Assembly (NCBI GenBank): GCA_016710585.1
Contig: JADJVN010000023.1
Span: 19,079 to 83,078, forward strand
Length of the DNA stretch: 64,000 nt
Source: Saprospiraceae bacterium
GTDB lineage: Bacteria; Bacteroidota; Bacteroidia; Chitinophagales; Saprospiraceae
Reading direction: 5' to 3'
The notes beneath the pieces were generated by a model, which saw nothing but the letters and a program-made list of their open reading frames with translations, made no database searches and was not told the origin of the DNA. The position numbers were made by a program, and so were the translations under genes. Positions 43,085 to 52,474 of the stretch are shown in pieces. Positions within the stretch are counted from its first letter, which is position 1. The number at the start of each line of letters is the position of its first letter.

Positions 43085-44716
43085 ATGTGGAAATCTCATC
43101 CTCGTGCGCTGCCTTATTTATTTTTCTCAGAAATGTGGGAAAGATTTGGGTATTACCTTATGATAGGTATATTTACATTATACCTGAAAGATGTAGAGGC
43201 TGGATTTGGAATGACTGAAGCGGAGTCAGCTGATTTGTATGGGACCTTTATAGCTTTGGTTTTTCTCACGCCATTTTTGGGTGGATTGATTGCAGATAGG
43301 TATTGGGCATATAAGAGGACAATTGTCATTGGTGGTCTACTTATGGGATTGGGTTACTGTCTTATGGGTGTTCATAATTTAACAGTCTTATATATTGCCA
43401 TGACTTTAGTCATCTTTGGTAATGGATTATTCAAACCAAATATATCAACCCTTCTCGGCAATGTCTATTCGACGCCTCAATACAACGCTCAGAAAGACGA
43501 AGGTTACAATATTTTCTATATGGGAATCAATATAGGTGCCTTTATTTGTAACTTTTTTGGAGCTGCATTGCAGATCATGTTAGGTTGGAGTTATGCTTTT
43601 TTTGCCGCTGGTATTGGAATGTTTGTAGGGGTAATAATCTTTATCATGGGGACCAAGCATTTTGAAGAATTTGACGTTAAAAAAGGAGTTCAAGAAGGCG
43701 ATATGTCTTTTTTAAAAATCTGTCTTGTCATTTTAGTTCCTTCAGTTTTATTTGGAATATTAGGTTGGATGATTCCTGGTTCTATTGTAGGCTCTGACAG
43801 CACAGATGCTTTTATTTTTGCCTGTGTTCCAGTACTTTATTTTTATTCTTCGCTTTATTTTAATGCAGCAAAGGAGGAGAAGCGTCCTATTTTAGCACTT
43901 TTGGCAATATTTGCAGTGGTGATATTGTTTTGGGCTGTTTTTAAACAAAATGGATCGGCATTGAATACTTGGGCTGATCGTTATACTGATCGTGAAATCA
44001 CTGGTGTAACAAAATCAACTTTTGAAACATTCAAATTGGCGAAAAATATAAGCTATACTAAGGATTCAATTCCGCTTTACGACCAACAATTTAGACTTCA
44101 AAGACAAGATGGAAAAGCATTAAAGGAATTTGCATTTCCTCCTTATTTTAGAAATATAACTCCAGATAAGCTTCCTACAGAAGGGACCAGTATTTCAGTC
44201 TGGAGCACCAATCTAAGCCAATCTATAAATCCTGGTTGGGTGATAATACTTACTCCTCTGGTAGTAGCTCTCTTTACAGCATTGAGAAGGCGGGGGAAAG
44301 AACCTTCCACGCCGACTAAAATTGCACTTGGGCTTTTTATTTCTGCACTTTCAGTTTTATTTATGGTAGCTGCTGTGATGGCGACCAATAATGGCATGAA
44401 TAAAGCAAGTGTGTGGTGGTTAGTTATGGGTTATGGGGTCATCACCATTGGAGAATTATTCCTCAGTCCAATGGGATTATCCTTGGTATCAAAATTGAGC
44501 CCTACTCGAATCACTTCTCTTATGATGGGTGGCTGGTTTGTGTCCACCAGTATTGGAAATAAACTTTCTGGTGTTCTAGCGACATTATGGGATACTTATG
44601 AAAATAAAGCCAACTACTTTTGGTTGAATTTTGCATTATTGATCTTGGCTACCTTGCTCATGTTATCCATTTTGAAGTGGCTTAACGGCGTCATGAAAGA
44701 AAAGGGTATTAATTAA
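43085..44716 (+). CDS. Peptide MFS transporter, POT/PTR family
   Basis: A 543-residue proton-dependent oligopeptide transporter. The POT hallmark ExxERFxYY appears as SEMWERFGYYLMIG (about 15-28), and the PTR2 signature as FYMGINIGAFICNFFGA (about 141-157); about 12-14 hydrophobic helices follow. These carriers import di- and tripeptides with protons across the inner membrane. A periplasmic or cytoplasmic loop (about 300-370) is longer than the E. coli version, as is usual in Bacteroidota. The start fits the family (PRALPYLFFSEMWERFG). A near-consensus TACCTTAG lies just upstream. Confidence 0.95.
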   Translation: MWKSHPRALPYLFFSEMWERFGYYLMIGIFTLYLKDVEAGFGMTEAESADLYGTFIALVFLTPFLGGLIADRYWAYKRTIVIGGLLMGLGYCLMGVHNLTVLYIAMTLVIFGNGLFKPNISTLLGNVYSTPQYNAQKDEGYNIFYMGINIGAFICNFFGAALQIMLGWSYAFFAAGIGMFVGVIIFIMGTKHFEEFDVKKGVQEGDMSFLKICLVILVPSVLFGILGWMIPGSIVGSDSTDAFIFACVPVLYFYSSLYFNAAKEEKRPILALLAIFAVVILFWAVFKQNGSALNTWADRYTDREITGVTKSTFETFKLAKNISYTKDSIPLYDQQFRLQRQDGKALKEFAFPPYFRNITPDKLPTEGTSISVWSTNLSQSINPGWVIILTPLVVALFTALRRRGKEPSTPTKIALGLFISALSVLFMVAAVMATNNGMNKASVWWLVMGYGVITIGELFLSPMGLSLVSKLSPTRITSLMMGGWFVSTSIGNKLSGVLATLWDTYENKANYFWLNFALLILATLLMLSILKWLNGVMKEKGIN

Positions 44717-45067
44717 ATTTCGGCTTTATATTCCAAAAATGAGCTTAAAATACTGAAAATCCATCACTTGATGTATAAAATATCAAGTTTTTAGCTATAT
44801 TTGCAGATGGTAACATTTGGGGTTATTGATTGATTTCCAAATGTTATTATAGTAAAAATAATTTATATATATAGGTTTGATTTGTAGTAACTTGACAAGG
44901 TTTTACCAAATTGTGAGCTGAAAATGTTGTTTTTGAATAAACGTGATCATAGATAAAAAAATTCATACATAAAGGCAATACTAGCCGTGATGAAATAAAA
45001 CATAAAGCTATCATTATAAGCACTTTATCAAGCTTTCTACAAATCGCAAATAAAAAATTTAATTGAC
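44717..45067. other. Intergenic region before rny
   Basis: About 350 AT-rich bases with a TATATTTG box at 44796-44803 that would give rny a leader of about 260 bases. I see no supported ORF, RNA gene or terminator; an 80-codon minus-strand frame here is not convincing. Confidence 0.4.
44796..44803 (+). promoter_or_regulatory. Putative -7 box (TATATTTG), possible rny promoter with long leader
   Basis: TATATTTG with TTG at 44768-44770 (25-base spacing). It lies 264 bases before the rny start, so a long untranslated leader would result. Confidence 0.35.
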
Positions 45068-46708
45068 ATGATGACCATAATTGGTGCAATTGCAGGATTA
45101 TTATTAGGAAGTGGAGCGGGTTATTTTATTGTAAATACAATTATTAAAAAAACCAATCAATCCAAGATTGATGAAATTAACAAACAAACAGATTTAGAAG
45201 TTGAAAAAGCAAGGATTAATGCTCAAAGGATCACTGCTGAAGCTGAAAATAAAGCAGAAAAAATTGTCAGCAAAGCAGAACAAAAAAATGAATCTATTAA
45301 GCAACAAAAGATTCAAGAATCAAAAGACAATTTTAATAGATTAAAATCAGAGTTTGAATCTCAAAAATCTACTCAGCTTATTGAACTAAAAGAAAGAGAA
45401 TTAAAGACACAGGTTCTTGAGAAAGAAATCAACACGAAAAAACAAGACGTTGAGAACAGAGAAACTGAATTAAAGACTGTTAGAGAAAATCTTGAGATGC
45501 AACTTAAGATTGTTCAGAAAAAGAAAGAAGAACTTGAAGATGCAAATGAAAAGAAAATAAAACAATTGGAGCAAATTGCAAAAATGACTGAGGCAGAAGC
45601 AAAAGAAAGCATGCTTCAAGCTGTTCGTGCAAAGGCAACCAATGACGCACTTTCTATTGAAAGAGAAGTCATTGAGAATGCAAAGGCAAATGCCAATAAA
45701 GAAGCAAAGAAAATCATCATCCAAACAATTCAAAGGATGTGCGCTGAATATACTATCGAGAATTCGGTGTCTGTATTCAACTTAGATTCAGATGATATCA
45801 AAGGTCAGATTATCGGTAGAGAGGGAAGAAATATTCGTGCCCTCGAAGCTGCAACAGGTGCTGAGATTGTAGTCGATGATACTCCTGAGGCAATTATCAT
45901 TTCTTCGTTTGATCCAATAAGGAGAGAGGTAGCAAGATTGTCATTAAAGAGACTTGTAGCTGATGGTAGAATCCATCCTGCTAGAATCGAAGAAGTCGTA
46001 GCTAAAGTGCAAAAGCAACTAGATGAACAAATCGTAGAGATCGGAGAGCGCACGATAATTGATCTCGATATTCATGGTTTAGATCCCTATTTGGTGAAGA
46101 TGATTGGTAGAATGAGATTCCGCTCATCTTATGGCCAAAATTTGTTGGAGCACTCTATTGAAACTGCCAATCTTTGTGCTATAATGAGTGCTGAACTTGG
46201 ATTAAATCCAAAGCAAGTGAAGTCTGCTAAAAGAGCAGGATTGCTCCATGATATTGGAAAAGTAGCTGAGGAAGAATCAGAACTGTCACACGCATTGTAT
46301 GGTATGAAGATGTGTGAAAAGTATAATGAACACGCTGTTATTATTAATGCGGTTGGAGCCCATCATGACGAAATTGAAATGAATAATATCATTTCTCCAA
46401 TAGTACAGGCTTGTGATGCCATATCTGGTGCAAGACCTGGTGCTAGAAGAGAGATATTAGAGTCCTATTTAAAGAGAATAAACGAACTAGAAGAATTGGC
46501 AATGACTTATGAAGGTGTGTCAAAAGCTTATGCACTTCAGGCTGGAAGAGAATTGAGAGTTATTGTAGAATCCGAGAAAGTTACAGATCAACATGCTGAT
46601 GATCTTGCTTTCATGATTTCTCAAAAAATTCAAGATGAGATGCAGTATCCAGGTCAAGTTAAAGTTACAGTAATTCGTGAAAAACGGGCTACGGCTTTTG
46701 CTAGATAA
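45068..46708 (+). CDS. rny: Ribonuclease Y
   Basis: A 546-residue endoribonuclease: N-terminal membrane helix (about 3-23), a long coiled coil (about 30-200, Glu/Lys-rich), a KH domain (about 235-300: GQIIGREGRNIRALEAATGAE), and an HD domain (about 335-450: LEHSIETANLCAIMSAELGL, AKRAGLLHDIGK). RNase Y initiates mRNA decay at the inner membrane in many bacteria. Length and domain order match the family. Either of the first two Met codons may start it. The same window encodes an RNase E/G homologue, so both decay enzymes coexist. Confidence 0.97.
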   Translation: MMTIIGAIAGLLLGSGAGYFIVNTIIKKTNQSKIDEINKQTDLEVEKARINAQRITAEAENKAEKIVSKAEQKNESIKQQKIQESKDNFNRLKSEFESQKSTQLIELKERELKTQVLEKEINTKKQDVENRETELKTVRENLEMQLKIVQKKKEELEDANEKKIKQLEQIAKMTEAEAKESMLQAVRAKATNDALSIEREVIENAKANANKEAKKIIIQTIQRMCAEYTIENSVSVFNLDSDDIKGQIIGREGRNIRALEAATGAEIVVDDTPEAIIISSFDPIRREVARLSLKRLVADGRIHPARIEEVVAKVQKQLDEQIVEIGERTIIDLDIHGLDPYLVKMIGRMRFRSSYGQNLLEHSIETANLCAIMSAELGLNPKQVKSAKRAGLLHDIGKVAEEESELSHALYGMKMCEKYNEHAVIINAVGAHHDEIEMNNIISPIVQACDAISGARPGARREILESYLKRINELEELAMTYEGVSKAYALQAGRELRVIVESEKVTDQHADDLAFMISQKIQDEMQYPGQVKVTVIREKRATAFAR

Positions 46709-46747
46709 TAATTAAAGATTTCTTTAGTTAATCAAAGAAAATTTCTC

Positions 46748-46755
46748 TACGTTTG
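46748..46755 (+). promoter_or_regulatory. Putative -7 box (TACGTTTG) for the SRPBCC/GyrI gene
   Basis: TACGTTTG lies 153 bases before ATG 46909. The resulting leader would contain the inverted repeat at 46815-46887. Confidence 0.38.
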
Positions 46756-46814
46756 TAATGTTATTTTCAAGTCGATTCTTGTTACAATACATATATATAT
46801 TAATAAAAATTTAA

Positions 46815-46887
46815 TGATCATTGAAAGTAGGTGTAGTTAATTCAAAGGATTAATTGAAACTAATTATACTTTTACTTTCAATGGTTA
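46815..46887 (+). repeat. Long-range inverted repeat in the leader of the SRPBCC/GyrI gene
   Basis: CATTGAAAGTA (46819-46829) and TACTTTCAATG (46873-46883) are perfectly complementary; allowing G-T pairs the stem extends to 46815/46887. The 43-base interior is itself partly self-complementary (TAGTTAATTCAA against TTGAAACTAATTA). No T run follows, and the start codon is 21 bases downstream, which favours an RNA leader structure over a terminator. Confidence 0.5.
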
Positions 46888-46908
46888 AAATTTATAAACA
46901 TTAAACAA

Positions 46909-47931
46909 ATGAAAATCATCAAGTGGTTATTTTTTCTCATAGTTGGAATTTATCTTATAGGTTTTTTATTGCCTTCAAAATTTCATTTTGAAAAATCTAA
47001 GGAGATTCAAGCAAAATCAACAACTGTCCATGCCCTTATCTCGGATTTGAAGAAATGGGAGGACTGGTCTCCATGGCATCAAATTGATCCTAATATGAAA
47101 TTATCTTATGAGAAAGATGGCCTCGGTGTTGGGGCATCTTATTCGTGGAGTAGTGAAGATAATTCAGTGGGGAAAGGAAAAATGACCTTGACAGATATTT
47201 CAGAAAATAGTATAAAATCTCAAATGGACTTTGATGACATGGGAACTTCTAATATTAGTTTCAATTTAGAACCACAAGGCGATAAAACAAAAGTGACTTG
47301 GAATCTTGACTCAGAAGGAAAAGGCATGCCAATGTATTTCAAACCAATATCAAGATACATGAATCTTATGATGCCAAAGTTTTTAGGACCTCAATTTGAA
47401 TTAGGTTTAAATAAGCTGGATAGTCTCGCCATTGCAACTTCCAAGGCTAATGAAGGAAAAGTGAGCTCAGTTGAAGAAATAATGGCTCCAGAAATGAATT
47501 TCATACAAATTGAAAGCATTTGTCCAATTTCAGAAATTGGCCCGAAATTGTCTATGTTATATAGTCAAATCATGGAGAAAATTACAGAAAATAAACTAGC
47601 TGTTGTAGGAATGCCAATGGCAATGTATCCTGGAATTCAGCCCACAGACACAGTCACTAGAATCATAGCCATGATGGCTACAGATAAAAAATGCACGTCT
47701 TCTTGCGGACCAAATGTAAGTTGTGGCAATATACCAGCGAGGAAGGTATTAAAAGCAGTGTATTTTGGACCTTATGAAAAAAATATTATTGCCTATCAAG
47801 CTATTCAAGCAATGATGGCTGAAAAAAATCTAAGTGCGGCAGGTGATCCATATGAAGAATATGCCAATGATCCAATGGAAGTAAAGGATGAGGCCAAATT
47901 TCAAACCAATGTTTATTGGCCTATAAAATAA
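46909..47931 (+). CDS. Membrane-anchored SRPBCC protein fused to a GyrI-like domain
   Basis: A 340-residue protein. A single N-terminal helix (about 3-22) anchors an SRPBCC/polyketide-cyclase-like domain (about 30-165: HALISDLKKWEDWSPWHQIDP, GVGASYSWSSED, SFNLEPQGDKTKVTWNLD). A C-terminal GyrI/AraC-effector-like domain follows (about 185-340: LSMLYSQIMEKITENKLAVVG, ARKVLKAVYFGPYEKNIIAYQAI, FQTNVYWPIK), with an unusual Cys-rich insert (KKCTSSCGPNVSCG, about 263-277). Both folds bind small hydrophobic ligands. The next gene is a second SRPBCC protein 9 bases downstream. Confidence 0.82.
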   Translation: MKIIKWLFFLIVGIYLIGFLLPSKFHFEKSKEIQAKSTTVHALISDLKKWEDWSPWHQIDPNMKLSYEKDGLGVGASYSWSSEDNSVGKGKMTLTDISENSIKSQMDFDDMGTSNISFNLEPQGDKTKVTWNLDSEGKGMPMYFKPISRYMNLMMPKFLGPQFELGLNKLDSLAIATSKANEGKVSSVEEIMAPEMNFIQIESICPISEIGPKLSMLYSQIMEKITENKLAVVGMPMAMYPGIQPTDTVTRIIAMMATDKKCTSSCGPNVSCGNIPARKVLKAVYFGPYEKNIIAYQAIQAMMAEKNLSAAGDPYEEYANDPMEVKDEAKFQTNVYWPIK

Positions 47932-47940
47932 TGTGCATTC

Positions 47941-48417
47941 ATGCAGATAAGCAAAGATATTACCAACAAGGTTTTGCATATTAGTCAGACATTTGATACC
48001 TCGATTGAAAATTTATGGGATGCATTTACAAATTCAGAGATTCTAAGCGAATGGTGGGCGCCTAAACCATATCGGCTTGTCACCAAGTCTTTGAACTTTA
48101 CAGAAAATGGAGAATGGATTTATTATATGCTTTCTCCTGAAGGTGAGAAACACTGGTGTAAAACCAATTATTTCAATATTGAGCACCATAAATCTTTCGA
48201 ATTAGTTGATTTTTTCTGCGATGAAGATGGCAACCTAAATGCAGAATTGCCCAGTACAAAATGGAAGAATGACTTTAAAGCGAATCATTCAAGCTCAACT
48301 ATCAGCCATACGATCACTTTTAAAACGGAAGAAGATTTTAAAAAAATCTTAGAAATGGGATTTGAACAAGGGTACGAACTCTGTTTAAAACAATTAGAGG
48401 AATATATCTCCAGATAG
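47941..48417 (+). CDS. SRPBCC (AHSA1-type) domain protein
   Basis: A 158-residue cytoplasmic protein of the START-like fold: ISQTFDTSIENLWDAFTNSEILSEWWAPKPY (about 14-44) is the diagnostic AHSA1/activator-of-Hsp90-like opening, followed by ENGEWIYYMLSPEGEKHW and the closing helix EMGFEQGYELCLKQLEEYI. Such proteins bind lipids or small hydrophobic molecules; specific function unknown. It follows the SRPBCC/GyrI gene by 9 bases and is probably co-transcribed with it. Confidence 0.9.
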   Translation: MQISKDITNKVLHISQTFDTSIENLWDAFTNSEILSEWWAPKPYRLVTKSLNFTENGEWIYYMLSPEGEKHWCKTNYFNIEHHKSFELVDFFCDEDGNLNAELPSTKWKNDFKANHSSSTISHTITFKTEEDFKKILEMGFEQGYELCLKQLEEYISR

Positions 48418-48549
48418 ACCAAGTCTTCCAAGATTAATTATCTATTGATCTCACAGTAAAAATCCAGCTATTAATTACAACAAAGGAATTTTTATTCCAT
48501 TTCTACTTATAAAATAATAGAAATAATGTGCTTCTTTGCCTGAAGCTGT

Positions 48550-48557
48550 TAAATTTG
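48550..48557 (+). promoter_or_regulatory. Putative -7 box (TAAATTTG) for gcvP
   Basis: TAAATTTG ends 23 bases before ATG 48581. Its short leader leaves no room for a glycine riboswitch on this transcript. Confidence 0.42.
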
Positions 48558-48580
48558 CAAAAATTTTTAAATCATAAAAT

Positions 48581-51451
48581 ATGAATGCTTTCCCACGATA
48601 TGATCAATTTGTAAATAGACATATTGGTACCACTGGACCAGATCTTTCTGCCATGCTTCAGACTTTAGGGGTCAATAGTTTGGATGAACTAATAGATCAG
48701 ACCGTCCCCTCACATATACGGAGAAAGGATAAGATGAATATTCCAGCTGCGCAATCTGAAATCGATTATTTAAATCAATTACAACTAGTCGCTAATAAAA
48801 ATAAATTATACCGCAGTTTCATTGGTCAGGGTTATTTTGGGACACATACGCCATCAGTAATATTGCGGAATGTCTTTCATAATCCAGGGTGGTATACACA
48901 ATATACCCCGTATCAAGCAGAAATAGCTCAAGGAAGATTAGAGGCATTATTGAATTTTCAGACCGTTGTTACTGATTTAACAGGCTTGCCTATTGCAAAT
49001 GCTTCTTTGCTCGATGAAGGAACAGCAGCAGGAGAAGCGATGCTTATGTTTTATCATCTAAAAGAAAAGAAGACCAAAGCAGACTCTCCCAATGTTTTTT
49101 TTGTTGATCAAAATGTCTATAGCCAAACGATTGATGTATTGAAATCTAGAGCTTGGCCTCAAAATATTGAATTATTGATCGGAGATTGGAAGACAATAGA
49201 ATTACCTTCTAATTGTTTTGGAGTTCTATTACAATATCCAAATAAAGTAGGCAAAGTAGAAGATTACAAGGCATTTGTTCATAAGTCAAAAGCAGCAGGA
49301 ATACATGTAGCAGTAGCTACTGACCTTTTGGCACTTTGCTTATTGACGCCACCAGGAGAATTTGGGGCTGATGTTGCCTTGGGAAATAGCCAAAGATTTG
49401 GAGTACCAGTTGGTTTTGGTGGGCCACATGCAGCTTTTTTCGCAGTGCAAGAAGAATTTAAAAGAGTGATTCCTGGGAGGATTATTGGAGTATCGATTGA
49501 TGAGCAAGGTGATCCTGCATTAAGAATGGCATTGCAGACGAGAGAGCAGCATATCAGACGCGAGAAAGCGACATCTAATATATGTACAGCTCAAGCTTTA
49601 TTAGCGATTATGGCATCTATGTATGCCGTTTATCATGGTCCACAAGGATTGAGAAAAATAGCAAGACGCATTCATGACATGACTGCTAGTTTGTCAGCAA
49701 GTTTGCAATCTTTGGGTTATAGCATTGATTCCAACAGTTATTTCGACACCATTTCTGTTGCTGCGAATGCTGGTGAGATCAATCAAATAAAAGAAACATC
49801 TCTTGCTCAGGGTTTTAACTTTTGGTATACCGATCAAGGAGTGCAGTTAAGCTTGGATGAGACGATCTCTGAGGAAGAACTTCTTCAAATAGTTCAAATA
49901 TTTGCAAAAGCAAAACAACAATCTGCTGCGAATATTCAAATATCAAATCAGATACAAATTAACAGTGCTTGTATTCGTACTTCAGATTATTTGACACATC
50001 CAATATTTAGTATAAATCAGACTGAATCAGCGATGATGCGGTATATTAAAAGATTGGAAAATAAGGATTTATCTTTGGTACACTCAATGATTTCATTGGG
50101 ATCTTGTACAATGAAATTAAATGCTGCTTCAGAAATGATTCCTGTGAGTTGGCCAGAATTCAGTAATATTCACCCATTCGTTCCAAAGAATCAGACGCTA
50201 GGATATCAGCAGATACTTGATGAGTTAGAAGCATATCTATGTGAGGTGACTGGGTTCACGGCTTGTAGTCTTCAACCTAATTCTGGAGCTCAAGGGGAGT
50301 TTGCAGGATTATTGACTATACGTGCCTATCATGAAAGTAGAAATGAATCACAAAGAAATATTGCCTTAATTCCAGCCTCAGCTCACGGAACCAATCCTGC
50401 TTCTGCTGTTGTTGCTGGATTGCATGTCGTGGTGACAGCATGTGACGAACAAGGCAATATCATTGTAGAAGATATCAAAGCAAAAGCCATTCAATATAAA
50501 GATCAATTGGCTTGCCTTATGGTGACCTATCCATCTACGCATGGTGTATTTGAGACAAGTATTAAAGAAATATGCCAACTAGTTCATGACAATGGAGGTC
50601 TTGTTTATATGGATGGTGCCAATATGAATGCACAAGTAGGTTTGACTAGTCCTGCCCTTATTGGTGCTGATGTTTGCCATCTTAATCTTCATAAAACCTT
50701 CGCTATACCTCATGGAGGTGGAGGTCCTGGAATGGGCCCTATTTGTGTAAAAGATATACTTAAGCCGTTCTTGCCAGGACATACTTATGCAGGGCATAAA
50801 ACTGCGGTTCCACCTGTTTCGTCAGCACAATTTGGAAGTGCAAGTATATTGCTGATCTCTTATGGCTACATTAAAATGCTTGGAGAAAGTGGCTTGACTG
50901 ATTCTACAAAACATGCCATATTGAATGCGAACTACATTGCAAAAAAATTATCATCAAAATACAAAATTCTCTATACTGGGGCAAATGGAAGAGTGGCTCA
51001 TGAACTCATTGTTGATTTGAGAATGTATAAAGAAATTGGAATCAGTGCAGAGGATATCGCAAAACGATTGATGGATTATGGGTTCCACGCACCGACTTTA
51101 TCTTTTCCAGTGGCTGGCACGATTATGATAGAACCAACTGAGTCAGAGAATAAAGAAGAGTTGGATAGATTCTGTCATGCTCTGTTGCAGATTCATAATG
51201 AAATCGATGAAGTAGCAAGAGGTGAATATCCAGCTGACAATAATGTGCTTTCCAATGCACCACATACTGCAGCTGTCATTACATCAGACTCTTACTCTAA
51301 ACCTTATTCAAGAGAGAAAGCAGCATTCCCTCTTGCCTATTTGAAACAAGGAGGTAAGTTTTGGCCAAGCGTAGGGAGAGTAAATAATGCTCATGGTGAT
51401 CGAAATTTAGTGTGCACCTGTCCACCGATGGAAGCATATATGACTCAATAA
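48581..51451 (+). CDS. gcvP: Glycine dehydrogenase (decarboxylating), P-protein of glycine cleavage
   Basis: A 956-residue single-chain P-protein with both halves fused. It begins FVNRHIGTTGPDLSAMLQTLG; the first half holds SFIGQGYFGTHTP and YTPYQAEIAQGRLEAL; the second half holds SLGSCTMKLNAASEM, QPNSGAQGEFAGLL, PASAHGTNPASA and the PLP-lysine motif NLHKTFAIPHGGGGPGMGPI (Lys near 706). It decarboxylates glycine and passes the aminomethyl group to GcvH. gcvT and gcvH are not nearby. hldD starts 9 bases after its stop, so the two may be co-transcribed. Confidence 0.97.
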   Translation: MNAFPRYDQFVNRHIGTTGPDLSAMLQTLGVNSLDELIDQTVPSHIRRKDKMNIPAAQSEIDYLNQLQLVANKNKLYRSFIGQGYFGTHTPSVILRNVFHNPGWYTQYTPYQAEIAQGRLEALLNFQTVVTDLTGLPIANASLLDEGTAAGEAMLMFYHLKEKKTKADSPNVFFVDQNVYSQTIDVLKSRAWPQNIELLIGDWKTIELPSNCFGVLLQYPNKVGKVEDYKAFVHKSKAAGIHVAVATDLLALCLLTPPGEFGADVALGNSQRFGVPVGFGGPHAAFFAVQEEFKRVIPGRIIGVSIDEQGDPALRMALQTREQHIRREKATSNICTAQALLAIMASMYAVYHGPQGLRKIARRIHDMTASLSASLQSLGYSIDSNSYFDTISVAANAGEINQIKETSLAQGFNFWYTDQGVQLSLDETISEEELLQIVQIFAKAKQQSAANIQISNQIQINSACIRTSDYLTHPIFSINQTESAMMRYIKRLENKDLSLVHSMISLGSCTMKLNAASEMIPVSWPEFSNIHPFVPKNQTLGYQQILDELEAYLCEVTGFTACSLQPNSGAQGEFAGLLTIRAYHESRNESQRNIALIPASAHGTNPASAVVAGLHVVVTACDEQGNIIVEDIKAKAIQYKDQLACLMVTYPSTHGVFETSIKEICQLVHDNGGLVYMDGANMNAQVGLTSPALIGADVCHLNLHKTFAIPHGGGGPGMGPICVKDILKPFLPGHTYAGHKTAVPPVSSAQFGSASILLISYGYIKMLGESGLTDSTKHAILNANYIAKKLSSKYKILYTGANGRVAHELIVDLRMYKEIGISAEDIAKRLMDYGFHAPTLSFPVAGTIMIEPTESENKEELDRFCHALLQIHNEIDEVARGEYPADNNVLSNAPHTAAVITSDSYSKPYSREKAAFPLAYLKQGGKFWPSVGRVNNAHGDRNLVCTCPPMEAYMTQ

Positions 51452-51460
51452 ATAAATTCA

Positions 51461-52459
51461 ATGTCCATTAAAAAGAGCTCAAGAAATACTCAATCCATTG
51501 TCATCACAGGAGCGGCAGGATTTATAGGCTCATGCCTAGTGGCCAAGTTAAATAGTATAGGAGAAAATAATTTGATTTTGGTAGATGAAAAATCAAAGTC
51601 AAATCATCCTAACTTGCAAGGAAAAAAATACAAAAATTACATCGATAGAGCTTTCTTTATCAATTGGTTTGAAGCCAATTATAAAGACATTAAATATGTC
51701 TTTCACATAGGTGCCAGAACAGATACTACATTGCTCGATGAAAATGTTTTTATAGATCTCAATATCAACTATAGCAAAGCGATATGGAATGCTTGTACCT
51801 TCTACCAAATTCCATTGATTTATGCATCTAGTGCTGCAACTTATGGAAATGGATCAGAAACTTATAGCGATGATCATGCAATTATTTCTAAACTGAAACC
51901 TTTGAATCCATATGGATGGTCAAAACACAAATTTGATCTTTGGGTACTAGAACAAGAGCGTTGTCCACCGCAATGGTATGGATTTAAATTTTTTAATGTA
52001 TTTGGTCCAAATGAATATCATAAAGCGAGGATGGCTTCAGTTGTTTATCATGGTTATAATCAAATTAATGAAACAAAAAAAATAAAATTATTTGCATCCA
52101 ATGATCCATTGATAAAAGATGGAGAGCAAAAACGAGACTTCATTTATGTAAAAGAATTGATTCAAGTGTTGATTTATTTTTATGACAATCAATTCGAAAA
52201 TGGGATTTATAATCTTGGTACTGGAACAGCAAATACATTTAATCAATTGGCAAAGTATATTTTTGCTTCTATGAATCTTAAATCAAAAATTGAATATATT
52301 CCATTGCCAGAAGATATCAGTAAAGCCTATCAAAATTTTACAGAGGCAGATATGCAGAAACTCATTCAGAATTCTCAATATAAGTTTCAATATAATTTTG
52401 AATCCGCAATCCAAGATTATATCGTAAATTATTTGGACAATAATTCAAAGCTATTTTAA
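51461..52459 (+). CDS. hldD: ADP-L-glycero-D-manno-heptose 6-epimerase
   Basis: A 332-residue extended short-chain dehydrogenase: the NADP-binding Rossmann motif GAAGFIGSCLVAKL (about 17-30), IGARTDTTLLDENVF, catalytic Tyr-Lys in NPYGWSKHKFD (about 149-159), KFFNVFGPNEYHKARMAS, and the family's later motif KDGEQKRDFIYVKE. It converts ADP-D,D-heptose to ADP-L,D-heptose for lipopolysaccharide inner core. Together with lptC and the LpxL-type gene it shows a conventional LPS-bearing envelope. It follows gcvP by 9 bases and meets convergent mltD-like gene with a 15-base gap. Confidence 0.95.
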   Translation: MSIKKSSRNTQSIVITGAAGFIGSCLVAKLNSIGENNLILVDEKSKSNHPNLQGKKYKNYIDRAFFINWFEANYKDIKYVFHIGARTDTTLLDENVFIDLNINYSKAIWNACTFYQIPLIYASSAATYGNGSETYSDDHAIISKLKPLNPYGWSKHKFDLWVLEQERCPPQWYGFKFFNVFGPNEYHKARMASVVYHGYNQINETKKIKLFASNDPLIKDGEQKRDFIYVKELIQVLIYFYDNQFENGIYNLGTGTANTFNQLAKYIFASMNLKSKIEYIPLPEDISKAYQNFTEADMQKLIQNSQYKFQYNFESAIQDYIVNYLDNNSKLF

Positions 52460-52474
52460 GCTCTGTTAGTGGAT

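Noticed and set aside
44847..45089. 80-codon minus-strand frame upstream of rny
   Set aside because: It overlaps the rny start on the other strand and has an improbable Cys-rich sequence; most likely chance.
46719..46740. TTTCTTT/AAAGAAA hairpin after rny as terminator
   Set aside because: All but two bases are A/T and it lacks a convincing T tract; it could be chance.
48418..48580. Possible glycine riboswitch before gcvP
   Set aside because: No conserved glycine-aptamer core is visible, and the TAAATTTG box at 48550-48557 leaves a leader of about 20 bases.
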